Source: Streptomyces albiflavescens (GTDB lineage Bacteria > Actinomycetota > Actinomycetes > Streptomycetales > Streptomycetaceae). Taken from it: a DNA stretch of 64,000 nt. The notes under the pieces are model-generated. The model was not told the origin of the DNA. It saw only the letters and a program-made list of their open reading frames with translations, and ran no database searches. Shown piece after piece: positions 37,210-46,120 of the stretch. Both the position numbers and the translations under genes were made by a program. The stretch is from assembly GCF_014645835.1 (NCBI RefSeq), contig NZ_BMMM01000007.1:302251-366250 (forward strand). Reading direction: 5' to 3'. Numbering within the stretch: the first letter of the stretch is position 1; the number at the start of each line of letters is the position of its first letter.

Positions 37210-39042
37210 GTGCCCATGAGCGAGTTCACGGTGGGGGACACGGATTTTCTGCTGGACGGACGCCCGGTGCGGCTGCTGTCCGGCGCACTGCACTACTTCC
37301 GGGTGCACGAGGAGCAGTGGGCGCATCGGCTGGGGATGCTGCGGGCGATGGGGCTCAACTGTGTGGAGACGTACGTTCCGTGGAATCTCCACGAGCCGCT
37401 CCCCGGCACCTTCCGGGACGTCCCGCAGCTGGGCCGTTTCCTGGACGCGGCCCGCGAGGCCGGGCTGTGGGCGATCGTGCGTCCGGGGCCGTACATCTGC
37501 GCGGAGTGGGACAACGGCGGGCTGCCGCACTGGCTGACGGGTCCGATCCGGACGCGGGACGCCGAGTATCTGGGGCATGTGGAGCGCTGGTTCCACCATC
37601 TGCTGGGCGAGATCGTGCCGCGGCAGATCGATCGCGGCGGCCCGGTGCTGATGGTGCAGGTCGAGAACGAGTACGGCAGCTACGGCTCCGACCAGGTGTA
37701 TCTGCGCCGGCTGGCCGAGCTGCTGCGCGCCGAGGGTGTGAGCGTTCCGCTGTTCACCTCGGACGGCCCCGAGGACCACATGCTCACCGGCGGTTCGATC
37801 CCCGGCATCCTGGCGACCGCCAATTTCGGCTCCCACGCGCGCGTGGCCTTCGAGACGCTGCGCCGGCACCGGCCCGAGGGCCCGCTGATGTGCATGGAAT
37901 TCTGGTGCGGCTGGTTCGACCACTGGGGCGCCGATCACGTCGTACGCGATCCGGGGGACGCGGCGGACGCGCTGCGGGAGATCCTGGAGTGCGGGGCGTC
38001 GGTCAACATCTACATGGCGCACGGAGGCACCAACTTCGCCGGCTGGGCGGGCGCCAACCGGGGCGGCGGCGATCTGCACGAGGGCCTGCTGGAGCCGGAC
38101 ATCACCTCGTACGACTACGATGCGCCGATCGACGAGCTCGGGCGCCCCACCGAGAAGTTCTGGCGCTTCAGGGAGATCCTCGGCGCGTACGCGGACGGGC
38201 CGCTGCCCGACGTACCGCCGCCGCCCGCGCGTCTTGGGGCATGCGCGTCGGTCGGCCTTCGGGAATGGGCCTCCCTCGACGCCGTACTGGAGACGCTGGG
38301 CGGTCCCGTGGGCGAGTACCCCGTGCCGCCGACCTTCGAGGAACTGGACGTGGACCAGGGGCTGGTCAAGTACGAGGTGACCGTGCCCGGCCCCCGGCAG
38401 CCGTATCCGCTGACCCTGCGCGGGTTGCGGGACGTCGCGGTGGTGTACGTCGACGGCGTCCGGGCCGGAGTGGTCACCGAGGACGAGCCGCGGCTCAAGG
38501 AGCCCGTCGCGGGGCACGCGCGCGTAGAGCTGTGGGTGGAGTCTCTGGGAAGGGTGAACTACGGGCCGCGCACCGGCGAGCCGAAGGGCATCACGGGGGG
38601 CGTGCTGCACGAGCGGCAGTATCTGCACGGAGTGCGGGCGCGGGGGCTGCGCCTCGACGCCCTGAACGACATCGGGGATGTCCCCTTCCGGGAACTCCCC
38701 GAGGATGGCGCCCCCGGTCTGTACCGCGGCACCGTCGAGGTGCGCGGCGCCGGGGACGCCCTCCTCGAACTCCCGGGCTGGACCCGGGGGTTCGTGTGGA
38801 TCAACGGGTTCGATCTCGGACGCTACTGGTCCGTGGGTCCACAGCGCTCGCTGTACGTCCCTGGTCCTGTTCTGCGAGAGGGCGTCAACGAGGTGTGGGT
38901 GCTGGAGCTTCAGGAGGCTCCGGTGTCTCAGGAGACCTCGGTGACCTCGAAGGAGTCCAGGGAGAACTCCGCCGTGCCGTCGTCACCGATCTTGCGCAGT
39001 CCGACCCAGGCCTCGCCGTCGGAGGGCGCGGTGAACTCGTAG
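37210..39042 (+). CDS. GH35 beta-galactosidase
   Basis: 610-aa glycoside hydrolase family 35 enzyme that releases terminal beta-galactose. RLLSGALHYFRVHEEQW opens the TIM barrel; QVENEYGSYG (acid/base Glu near residue 152) and CMEFWCGWFDHWG (nucleophile Glu near 230) are the catalytic motifs; beta-sandwich domains fill the C-terminus, with GFVWINGFDLGRYW. There is no signal peptide. The GTG at 37210 is 7 nt after AGGGGG; an ATG two codons later is possible. The last ~38 codons are antisense to the GH101 gene and look like read-through past a lost stop. Confidence 0.9.
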   Translation: MPMSEFTVGDTDFLLDGRPVRLLSGALHYFRVHEEQWAHRLGMLRAMGLNCVETYVPWNLHEPLPGTFRDVPQLGRFLDAAREAGLWAIVRPGPYICAEWDNGGLPHWLTGPIRTRDAEYLGHVERWFHHLLGEIVPRQIDRGGPVLMVQVENEYGSYGSDQVYLRRLAELLRAEGVSVPLFTSDGPEDHMLTGGSIPGILATANFGSHARVAFETLRRHRPEGPLMCMEFWCGWFDHWGADHVVRDPGDAADALREILECGASVNIYMAHGGTNFAGWAGANRGGGDLHEGLLEPDITSYDYDAPIDELGRPTEKFWRFREILGAYADGPLPDVPPPPARLGACASVGLREWASLDAVLETLGGPVGEYPVPPTFEELDVDQGLVKYEVTVPGPRQPYPLTLRGLRDVAVVYVDGVRAGVVTEDEPRLKEPVAGHARVELWVESLGRVNYGPRTGEPKGITGGVLHERQYLHGVRARGLRLDALNDIGDVPFRELPEDGAPGLYRGTVEVRGAGDALLELPGWTRGFVWINGFDLGRYWSVGPQRSLYVPGPVLREGVNEVWVLELQEAPVSQETSVTSKESRENSAVPSSPILRSPTQASPSEGAVNS

Positions 39043-42014
39043 GCGAGTTCGGCCGGTTCGGTGGCGACGGGCAGATCGGTGCGGTCGATCTCGCTCGTCG
39101 CCGCCCCTCGGTCGACGGCGGTGATCCAGGCGTACTGTCCGGCCTTCTCGTTCTCGTAGCGGAAGGTGACCCGGTAGCGCCTGCCCGGCTCGAACCGGAC
39201 CGTGTGCGGCACCGTCCGGTAGACCAGGCCGTCGTTCTCACCGCGCGACTTCAGTGACTGGGAGCCGTCGATGACGTCGTCGATCGCCTTGCCGTTCCAG
39301 CCGCGCTGGGTGAACGGCGCATGCCGCTGGGCGACATGGGTGCGCGGGTCGGTGGCGCCGCCCGCGTCGCCCTTGACGAACGGTCCCCAGCCCTGGGGGA
39401 CGTTCTCGAAGTCCTCGAAGACGAGGGCGCCTTGACTCGTCGTACGGCGTGCCGGCACGACCCGCACGTTGTCGAAGCGCACGCGCGCGTGCCCGGCGGC
39501 GGCGCGCAGGGTGAGGTCGACCCGGCCGCCGCCCTCGGGCACGGTGAAGTACGTGAACAGCCGCTGGAAGCGGGTGCCGTGCTTGCGGTCGGCGGCGACG
39601 TAGTTGCCCGCGGTGGACGTCTCCGTCCAGTTGGCGGCGGTGACACCGTCGGCCGTACGGACCTGGAGGGACGCCTTGCGGGTGTCGTCGGCGCTCTCGC
39701 CGACCTCGACCTGGACGGAGGCGGCGTACGGGCCGGGCCTCAGGCGGGTGAGCCGCTGGGAGACGGTGGCGGCGCCGCCGGAGGCGATCACCAGCTCGTA
39801 GTCGCCGAGTTCGCTAAGCTCGACGGATGCGGGTCCGCCGACCGTCCAGCCCTTCAGGGAACCGGAGTTGAAGCCGGGGTCGTGGAGCGGGGTGGCCTGG
39901 CCCCAGGCGGGGTCGGGGGCATCGGAGACGCGGGTGCGGTAGACGACGTACGGCTGCTTGGCCGCGGCGTCGAGGGTGATCCTGCCGTCGCGTACGGGGA
40001 CGTACTTCAGGAACACCCGGCCCTGGTCGGTGAGCCGGTACAGGGCGACCCGGGACAGGGTCTCCCAGGCGCGCGGGAGCCGCCAGCTGCCGCTGCCGCC
40101 CGCGGGGTTGTAGTGGTACAGCTTCGTCGGCTTCTTCGGGTCCCAGGGGAGGAGATAGGAGCCCGCGTCGTAGACGAGTCGGCCGTCGGTGGTGATCCGG
40201 CGGGCGCCGTCGGCGTCGGAGACGGAAGTGGACCCCTCGAAGGTGATCTCGTGCTCGCCCCACGTCCTGATCGGGTACGCCTGGAGGTACTTGGCGGGCA
40301 GCGAGTGGGTCCAGATCAGGTCGTAGAAGGAGGTCCAGTCGGTCTTGCCGGTCCAGCCCTCGAAGTTGCCCATGCGGGCGATGCCCAGCAGGGTGGGCCA
40401 CTTGTCGGCGAAGACGTCCTTCTGGTGGTGGCGGATGAAGCGGATGAGCTGCGAGTTGATGCCGCGGGAGGTGTCGGGTCCGTAGTCCGTCTCGGTCGCC
40501 CAGTGCGACCACAGGGAGGAGCGCTCCAGGCCGTGGCCCCACTCGGAGGTGACGTGCCAGCCCTGGTCGCGCAGGGCGCGCTGAAGGCGGTCGGAGGTCC
40601 ACCCGGACTCGCGGAAGACGTCGATGTAGAGGGAGTTGAGGGCGGGGTGCGCGTCGGCCCGCAGATCCGCGAAGCGCTGGACGATGTCGCCGGAGACGAG
40701 GTCGCGGCGCTGGTCGATCCGGTAGGACTGGTCCAGCCAGTCCCACTGCTCGTTGGTCTTGTCGACGAGGGTCTCGGAGAAGGCGTGGGCGACGGGGTAG
40801 GACTCGGTGGCGTTGACGTGGACGGCGAAGTCGCTGTTCCACTTCTTGCCCTCGCCGACCAGGGTGTTGAGGTCGCCGAGGCCGCCCGCGCGCTCGTTGT
40901 AATGGCCCGCGTAGTCGGGGTGCGCGGAGTCGTGGCCCTCGGACTGGTAGCCCTTGAGGAGCGTGAACTGCCGCAGTCCGTCGGTCGCCAGGGAGATCCG
41001 CTTGACGTTGTCGAGGGTGGCGAGGAACGGATTCGTGGCCTGCGAGGCGAAGTTGAAGGGGATGTGCGGGACGACGCGCAGATACGTCTCGTCGGCGCCG
41101 AGCGGGGTGACCATGATGTCGCGGAAGGCGATCGCCGCGTCCTGCCAGTCGATCACGCCGTCCCCGTTGCGGTCGCCGGTGACGATGACCGTTGCGTACG
41201 GGAGGGGCTCGGTGTCGGTGGCGGTCGCCGCGCGGTGGGTCCACTGGCCGGGGGTGAGCTGCGCCTTGACGTAGCCGTCCTTGCGGACCGTCTGCCGCCA
41301 CAGCCTGCCGTTCTCCCACGAAGTGGTGCCGTCGGGCTTGTCGTAGACCGTGTTGGTCTCCACCGCGGCCGCGAGTCGGTGGTGCGCGACGACGGCGTAG
41401 GCGCATCCGGTGGCGGTGTCGGCCGGACTGTCGGCGGTCGGGGTGAGCAGGGTGTCGCCACTCTTGGACTTGTCCAACTGGACACGGGCGGCAAGAAGTT
41501 GGGCGCCGAGCTGGTCGCTGCGGACGGAGAGCAGGGCGAGGCCGGGGATGCGGAGGGTTCCGACGGGGAGGGCCGCTGTGTCCGCGATCTTCGTGACGCG
41601 CCAGGTCACTTGGCGGTCCGTCACCGCGATCTCGACGTCGATCGTGGTGCCGCCGTCGAAGGCCAGGCGGTACGCGACCGAGGTGTCGCCGGCCGTGGCG
41701 GTGACCGTCGGGGTGTGCTCGACGTTGTCGACGAGGACGGAGGAGACCTCGTCCTCCTGGCCGTGCAGGACGGCGCCGGTGGCGCGGTCGGTGTAGGAGA
41801 CGATTCGCGGGAAGGCGGCGGCGACGCGGACCTCGAGCGCGCGGGAGCGGATGACGAGGTCCTCACCGGAGGCGGCCGCCTCGGCGGAGGCCTTACCCGG
41901 TATGCCGAGTGCGGCCCCGATTCCGGCTGCGGCGCCCGCCGCGACGACGGCGCGGCGGGTGGGGACGAACGAGTCCGGGGGCAGGGTGTGTGAAGGCATG
42001 GCTGAGGGCTGCAA
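38928..42014 (-). CDS. secreted GH101 endo-alpha-N-acetylgalactosaminidase
   Basis: 1028-aa exported enzyme that cleaves core-1 Gal-beta-1,3-GalNAc from Ser/Thr of mucin-type glycoproteins. The twin-arginine signal is TRRAVVAAGAAAGIGAALG (about residues 19-37). The GH101 barrel contains LNSLYIDVFRESG, with the probable nucleophile Asp near 465, and TSEWGHG with the acid/base Glu near 489; flanking beta-sandwich and two carbohydrate-binding-like domains follow (about 600-1020). TTG start 6 nt after GGAGG; the ATG five codons on is too far from it. Its last 115 bp overlap the convergent GH35 gene. Confidence 0.88.
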   Translation of the reverse strand: MQPSAMPSHTLPPDSFVPTRRAVVAAGAAAGIGAALGIPGKASAEAAASGEDLVIRSRALEVRVAAAFPRIVSYTDRATGAVLHGQEDEVSSVLVDNVEHTPTVTATAGDTSVAYRLAFDGGTTIDVEIAVTDRQVTWRVTKIADTAALPVGTLRIPGLALLSVRSDQLGAQLLAARVQLDKSKSGDTLLTPTADSPADTATGCAYAVVAHHRLAAAVETNTVYDKPDGTTSWENGRLWRQTVRKDGYVKAQLTPGQWTHRAATATDTEPLPYATVIVTGDRNGDGVIDWQDAAIAFRDIMVTPLGADETYLRVVPHIPFNFASQATNPFLATLDNVKRISLATDGLRQFTLLKGYQSEGHDSAHPDYAGHYNERAGGLGDLNTLVGEGKKWNSDFAVHVNATESYPVAHAFSETLVDKTNEQWDWLDQSYRIDQRRDLVSGDIVQRFADLRADAHPALNSLYIDVFRESGWTSDRLQRALRDQGWHVTSEWGHGLERSSLWSHWATETDYGPDTSRGINSQLIRFIRHHQKDVFADKWPTLLGIARMGNFEGWTGKTDWTSFYDLIWTHSLPAKYLQAYPIRTWGEHEITFEGSTSVSDADGARRITTDGRLVYDAGSYLLPWDPKKPTKLYHYNPAGGSGSWRLPRAWETLSRVALYRLTDQGRVFLKYVPVRDGRITLDAAAKQPYVVYRTRVSDAPDPAWGQATPLHDPGFNSGSLKGWTVGGPASVELSELGDYELVIASGGAATVSQRLTRLRPGPYAASVQVEVGESADDTRKASLQVRTADGVTAANWTETSTAGNYVAADRKHGTRFQRLFTYFTVPEGGGRVDLTLRAAAGHARVRFDNVRVVPARRTTSQGALVFEDFENVPQGWGPFVKGDAGGATDPRTHVAQRHAPFTQRGWNGKAIDDVIDGSQSLKSRGENDGLVYRTVPHTVRFEPGRRYRVTFRYENEKAGQYAWITAVDRGAATSEIDRTDLPVATEPAELAYEFTAPSDGEAWVGLRKIGDDGTAEFSLDSFEVTEVS

Positions 42015-42075
42015 GGCACTCCTCCTGGGGACGGCGTTCCGTGTCGTCAGCCTGCGCCGGGAGGGGCGAACGTGC

Positions 42076-42087
42076 CCATGGACAAAG
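42076..42087 (-). promoter_or_regulatory. CTTTGTCCATGG motif upstream of GH101
   Basis: Read in the direction of the GH101 gene, CTTTGTCCATGG ends 61 bp before its start. The identical 12-mer lies 27 bp before the GH35 start in the same relative orientation. Possible common operator, perhaps for the AraC regulator. Confidence 0.5.
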
Positions 42088-42106
42088 GAGGGAGAGGAGT
42101 TGGACT

Positions 42107-42145
42107 AACGGTCGTCGGTCTGACGGTCGTCGGTCTAACGGTCCG
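42107..42145. repeat. 15-bp tandem repeat before GH101
   Basis: ACGGTCGTCGGTCTG and ACGGTCGTCGGTCTA followed by a partial third unit, overlapping the stop codon of the GNAT gene. Confidence 0.7.
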
Positions 42146-42611
42146 ATGCCCGCAGCACCTTGTGGAAGTGCACGTCCTGGTGCCCGCCCGGGATTCCCTC
42201 CGTGCGACCCGTCTCGCGGTAGCCGTGCCTGCGGTAGAAGTCGGGGGCCTGGAAGGTGAACGACGAGACGATCATCTCGGCGCAGCCGCGCCGGGCGGCT
42301 TCCTCCTCGGCCGCCTCGAGCAGTTTGCTCCCCCAGCCCGCGTGCCGCTGGTCCGCACGCACCCACAGCATGTCGACCGCGCAGCAACTGCCCCACACCC
42401 AGGCGGTGAGCCCGCCGACGAGTTCGCCCGCGGTGTCGGTCACGCGGACCGAGAGCGGCACGGGCGCACCGGCACCGGTGGCTTCCGCGTTGAACGCGGT
42501 GAGCTCGTCGTCGAGCCGCTGCTCCAGAACGTCGTCCTTGGCGCCGACCTCCAACGATGCGGGGACGGGCGGCTGTCGGACAGGGTCGGCGGGGTGTTCT
42601 TCGATGGTCAT
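42135..42611 (-). CDS. GNAT-family N-acetyltransferase
   Basis: 158-aa GCN5-related acetyltransferase. The acetyl-CoA-binding segment is DMLWVRADQRHAGWGSKLLEAAEEEA (motif A Q-x-x-G-x-G), with the C-terminal APDFYRRHGYRETG motif B. The substrate cannot be inferred. ATG start at 42611. It reads toward GH101 with 120 bp between them but is probably unrelated in function. Confidence 0.85.
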   Translation of the reverse strand: MTIEEHPADPVRQPPVPASLEVGAKDDVLEQRLDDELTAFNAEATGAGAPVPLSVRVTDTAGELVGGLTAWVWGSCCAVDMLWVRADQRHAGWGSKLLEAAEEEAARRGCAEMIVSSFTFQAPDFYRRHGYRETGRTEGIPGGHQDVHFHKVLRASDR

Positions 42612-42769
42612 GGCGCGGAGTATGTCAGCGTCCCGGGGCGACCGCCGAGCGCGTTTCCGGCGCCGGCACGGGACACGGTCGAGGGCGATTCCGCCGGCGG
42701 ACGCGGGCCGCGGCCGAGGACAAGCCGTCACCGCGCACGGGCCGCGGCCGAGCGCGTTGACGCCGCCGG

Positions 42770-43020
42770 GCACCGCCGCGTCCTCGCCTGCCGGTCTTCT
42801 CGTACGGCAGCACCACGCGGACCTGCCGGCCACCCTACGGCGCGGGGCCGACGGCGCGGGGCCGGCGGTGAGGGGACCACCGAGGGCGGTAACGCGTTCG
42901 GTGAGGGTGCCACCGAGGGCGGCAATGCGTTCGGTGAGGCCGACGAGGCGCCGGGAGTCACTTCCAGGCCGTCGAGGCCGGACATCCGGATGCCGAGCAG
43001 GAGGCGGGGCGCCCGCAACC
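42770..43020 (-). pseudogene. debris of a two-component system (response regulator + histidine kinase)
   Basis: Reading the minus strand from 43020, one frame gives LLLGIRMSGLDGLEVTP, close to the receiver motif LLDIRMPGLDGLEAT. About 15 codons on, another frame gives RRLVGLTERIAALGGTLTER, the G-box end of NarL-type sensor kinases. A third gives GRQVRVVLPYEKTG, the usual kinase C-terminus. The kinase segment ERxxALGG is duplicated in tandem. No single frame is open through all pieces, there is no start, and the kinase body is missing. I infer a deletion-fusion relic of a regulator/kinase gene pair. Confidence 0.55.
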
Positions 43021-43070
43021 GGGGTCACGGGCGCCCGCACCTCATGCGTACGAGACGACGGCCTCGGCCC

Positions 43071-43853
43071 TCACAGCCCGGAGGCCGCCCGGGCTATTTC
43101 GGCCGCGAACGTCGAGACCTCGCTGTACACGCCGGGGTATCCGGGCTCGGCGCAGCCCTGGCCCCAGCTGACGATTCCGACCTGGATGTAGGCACCCGTG
43201 TTGTCCTTGCGGAACATGGGCCCGCCGGAGTCGCCCTGGCAGGTGTCGACGCCTCCCTGCTGGACGAATCCGGCGCAGATCTCGTCACCGGGGACGAGAT
43301 CACTGCCGTACGCCTGCTGACAGGTGGCATCGTCGACGAAGGGAACGGTGGCCTTGCGCAGGTAGCGCTGCTGACCGCCGCCCTCGCGGGTGGCACCCCA
43401 GCCGGCGACGGTGAAGTTCCCGTTGTTGTACGCGGTGGTGGTGGCGATCTTCAGGGTGGGCTGCTCGATCGGCCTGGCGAGCTTGATGAGGGCCCAGTCC
43501 TTGCCCTTGCCGTTGTAGCCGGGGGCCTGGAGCACCTTGGTCGACTTGACCTTGATCGCGCTGCTGCTCTGCAGGTCGACGACGCCGACGGTGGCGGTGA
43601 TGGAGGTGTTGGTGCCCGAGCCGTCCACACAGTGTGCGGCGGTCAGGACGATGCTCTTGGTGTAGAGGGCGCCGCCACAGCCCATGGACAGCCGCACCAT
43701 GAACGGGAACTCGCCCTGCGCCGCCCGGGTCCCGCCGACGACAGGCGCGGGTGCGGCCTGCGCGGACAGCGGCTGGAGGGACACCGCGGCGAGCGCGACC
43801 GCGGCGACGGCGAGCGCTCTTCTTATGAAGCTGAATTTCTTGAGAGACTTCAA
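43071..43853 (-). CDS. sprT: secreted trypsin (SGT-like)
   Basis: 260-aa chymotrypsin-family protease very close to Streptomyces griseus trypsin. Residues 1-33 form a signal peptide, APAP a short propeptide, and the mature enzyme begins VVGGTRAAQGEFPFMV at residue 38. The catalytic triad is His74 (TAAHC), Asp119 (KDWALIKL) and Ser209 (CQGDSGGP). Asp203 gives specificity for Arg/Lys. TTG start at 43853, 6 nt after GGAAG. Single gene divergent from the metalloprotease-like gene. Confidence 0.93.
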   Translation of the reverse strand: MKSLKKFSFIRRALAVAAVALAAVSLQPLSAQAAPAPVVGGTRAAQGEFPFMVRLSMGCGGALYTKSIVLTAAHCVDGSGTNTSITATVGVVDLQSSSAIKVKSTKVLQAPGYNGKGKDWALIKLARPIEQPTLKIATTTAYNNGNFTVAGWGATREGGGQQRYLRKATVPFVDDATCQQAYGSDLVPGDEICAGFVQQGGVDTCQGDSGGPMFRKDNTGAYIQVGIVSWGQGCAEPGYPGVYSEVSTFAAEIARAASGL

Positions 43854-44073
43854 CGCGCTTCCTTTCGTGGGGGGTTGAACGCGAGGCGAAGGACATGCAG
43901 AGGTGCTATGGCATGCCCCTGCCAAGCTGGTGCGGATTATGGGGACCGCCGCGCAGCCCGGGCAAGGGCCGCATTCCGGCCAGACACCGCTCCGCCCGCC
44001 CGCCCATCCCCGCCGCCGGGTGAAACCCCGCTTAGAGTGGAATCCAGTGCGGACGTCTTCAGGGGGTGCAGAC

Positions 44074-44970
44074 GTGGCGAACGGCGGACCCGTCGAGCAC
44101 GGCTTCCCGCATCTGGACACGGTGCGGGCGTCGATCACCGCGCTCTACAAGCGGCTCTCGTACGACACCATCCACACCTTCGCGACCAGCGTGGCCCCCG
44201 CCGACGTGGCCTTCGCCGACACCGACGACCTGCATCTGGGCGCGCAGCGCGTGGCCCGCGAGATGGTGCGGCACTACCGGCTGCCGGACGCCCGGATGAT
44301 CATCGGCTTCCGCGAGATGACCCACGCGGCGAACGTCGAACTCGCCGCGGGCCCCGAGTACTTCATCGAACTCAACGACCGCTTCCGCACCCACCGCCGC
44401 GACATCGGCGCCGCCCTCGCCCACGAGGTGATGCACGTCTATCTGCACCGCCTCGACCTCTCCTTCCCCGGCACCCGCGACACGGAGATCCTCACGGACA
44501 CGGCGGCGACCTACCTCGGCGCGGGCTGGCTCCTGCTGGACGCGTACCGCGAGGACGCGGCGTCCTCGCAGAAGCTCGGCTACCTCACCCCCGAGGAATT
44601 CGGCTACGTCCTCGCCAAGCGCGCCCTCGTCTTCGGCGAGGACCCCGCGATCTGGTTCACCAGCCCACAGGCGTACACCGCGTACACCAAGGGGATGGCG
44701 CAGGCCCGCCGCGACGAACAGCAGCCCCCGCTGACCGCCGCCGGGTGGGCCGGCCGCCGCCGCTATGCGAAGGACCGCCGCTACGCCCAGGACCACCACG
44801 CCCCCGGGTCCCACCTCGGCGCCCCCTACGCCTTCACCCCGGACACCCGCGGCCCCCTGCGCGTGTCGTTCCCCTGCCCGACCTGCCACCAGCGGATCAG
44901 GGTGCCGGTGCGGGGCCGGGTACGGGCCCGCTGTGCGCTGTGCCGGACGGTGCTGGAGTGCGACACGTAA
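44074..44970 (+). CDS. zincin-like protein with C-terminal zinc ribbon
   Basis: 298-aa cytoplasmic protein. The HExxH motif HEVMH is at residues 117-121, in ALAHEVMHVYLHRLDL, and a downstream TEILTDTAATYLG could supply a third ligand, as in metallopeptidases of the SprT/ImmA type. Residues about 262-295 form a zinc ribbon (CPTC..CALC), suggesting nucleic-acid or protein binding. Proteolysis is inferred, not shown. The GTG at 44074 follows AGGGGG by 7 nt; the longer upstream frame overlaps the trypsin promoter. Not a recognised named family to me. Confidence 0.72.
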   Translation: MANGGPVEHGFPHLDTVRASITALYKRLSYDTIHTFATSVAPADVAFADTDDLHLGAQRVAREMVRHYRLPDARMIIGFREMTHAANVELAAGPEYFIELNDRFRTHRRDIGAALAHEVMHVYLHRLDLSFPGTRDTEILTDTAATYLGAGWLLLDAYREDAASSQKLGYLTPEEFGYVLAKRALVFGEDPAIWFTSPQAYTAYTKGMAQARRDEQQPPLTAAGWAGRRRYAKDRRYAQDHHAPGSHLGAPYAFTPDTRGPLRVSFPCPTCHQRIRVPVRGRVRARCALCRTVLECDT

Positions 44971-45099
44971 GGGGTGGGGTGCATGGTGTGGGGTGCAAGG
45001 GGTGGCGCAAGGGGGGTGTGCGAGGTGAGGTGTAAGAGGTGAGACAGAACACCCCAAAAGCTTTTGCCTCCTGCGTCCTTCGCGAGCGAGGGTCGAAGG

Positions 45100-45843
45100 A
45101 TGAGCACGAACGACCCCGCGGCGCGCCTCTTCACCGCTGTGTACGAGAGTGACGAGGACGCTGTCGTACGGCTGCTGCGCTCCGGCGTGAGCCCGGAGTC
45201 GGTGGACGAGGACGGCCAGACGGCGCTGTATCTGGCCGCGGTGAGCGACCAACCCGGCATCGTACGACTGCTGTTGGCGGCCGGCGCCACCCCCGACCGG
45301 CTCAGCCAGGGTACGGACGCTCCGCTGTGCGGTGCGGCCTGCGGCGGCCATACGGCGGTGGTGCGCGCGCTGCTCGCGGCCGGGGCCGGCCCGGACACGG
45401 TGGAGGAGTTCGGCTTCACAGCCCTGACGTGGGCGCTGCGGCGGGGCCACACCGAGGTCGCGGAGGCCCTCCTCGCGGCCGGTGCGGACCCGAACCGGCC
45501 CGGCCCGACCGGCCAGCCGCCGCTCGTGGCGGCCGCGCACCGCGGCTCGCCGGGGTGCGTGCGAGTCCTTCTCGCGCACGGAGCACAGGCGGCCGCCGAG
45601 GCTCTCGCCGAAGCCCGCCGGTGGCTGTCCTTGGACGTGGAGGCCGAACTCCACGCGGGCCTGGCCCGGACCCACGGCCCCGGTCACCCGTCCGCGACCC
45701 ACCGCTACCCGGCGGAGGAAGGCGTCATCGTCGAGGTCCAACTCCTTGACGCGGAGGGCCGCCCGTTCGCCGCCGACGATCAGCAGACGGGGCACGCCGA
45801 GACAGCGGCGCTTCTGGAAACGGCCTTGCGGGCAGCTCCCTGA
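45100..45843 (+). CDS. ankyrin-repeat protein
   Basis: 247-aa protein composed of about four to five ankyrin repeats between residues 8 and 165 (DGQTALYLAAVSDQPGIVRLLLAAGA, FGFTALTWALRRGHTEVAEALLAAGADPN), then an acidic-basic C-terminal region of no known fold. There is no signal or membrane segment. Such proteins mediate protein-protein contacts; the partner is unknown. ATG start close behind GAGGGTCGAAGG. A repeat-rich spacer follows. Confidence 0.85.
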   Translation: MSTNDPAARLFTAVYESDEDAVVRLLRSGVSPESVDEDGQTALYLAAVSDQPGIVRLLLAAGATPDRLSQGTDAPLCGAACGGHTAVVRALLAAGAGPDTVEEFGFTALTWALRRGHTEVAEALLAAGADPNRPGPTGQPPLVAAAHRGSPGCVRVLLAHGAQAAAEALAEARRWLSLDVEAELHAGLARTHGPGHPSATHRYPAEEGVIVEVQLLDAEGRPFAADDQQTGHAETAALLETALRAAP

Positions 45844-46120
45844 GCGGGGGCCGCTCCCGGGTTCTTGCGCCCCCTCCGCCCCTGCCCTCCCCCAAGCTCT
45901 CGGCTTCGCCCGAGCAGGGGGGCGCCGCATCGTCGCTTGGAGGCTCCGCCCCCACCCCCCGCCAAGGGGCTCCGCCCCCTGGACCCACGCAAGGGGCTCC
46001 GCCCCCTGCACCCCCATCGGCCTTGACGGCCTCGCCCTCAAACGCCGGACGGGCCGAAAGCGGCCCGTCCGGCGTTTGAGGAGCGGGGGTCCTAGGCGGA
46101 GCCCACAGGGACGATGCGGG
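45844..46120. repeat. repeat-rich spacer, ankyrin / MFS
   Basis: 277 bp between two convergent genes. It holds a second copy of the dispersed palindrome (45885-45922, one T/C change from 32091-32130), then CAAGGGGCTCCGCCCCCTG twice (about 45,963 and 45,988), each self-complementary, then a perfect terminator hairpin (46038-46079). All are of types common in Streptomyces intergenic DNA. No gene. Confidence 0.8.
46038..46079. terminator. 19-bp perfect hairpin, ankyrin / MFS
   Basis: TCAAACGCCGGACGGGCCG and its exact complement around a 4-nt AAAG loop. It is positioned to stop both convergent transcripts. The GTCCGGCGTTTGA arm is a familiar Streptomyces intergenic sequence. Confidence 0.9.

Noticed and set aside
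39321..41993. 890-codon plus-strand frame
   Set aside because: Antisense to GH101; low-complexity Val/Gly/Arg/Asp product.
42880..42945. Gly/Glu repeat protein on the plus strand
   Set aside because: The repeat reads better as duplicated kinase-end sequence on the minus strand; no start or ribosome binding site on the plus strand.
42072..45035. 987-codon plus-strand frame crossing four genes
   Set aside because: Runs antisense to GNAT and trypsin and out of frame with the zincin gene; no continuous domain.
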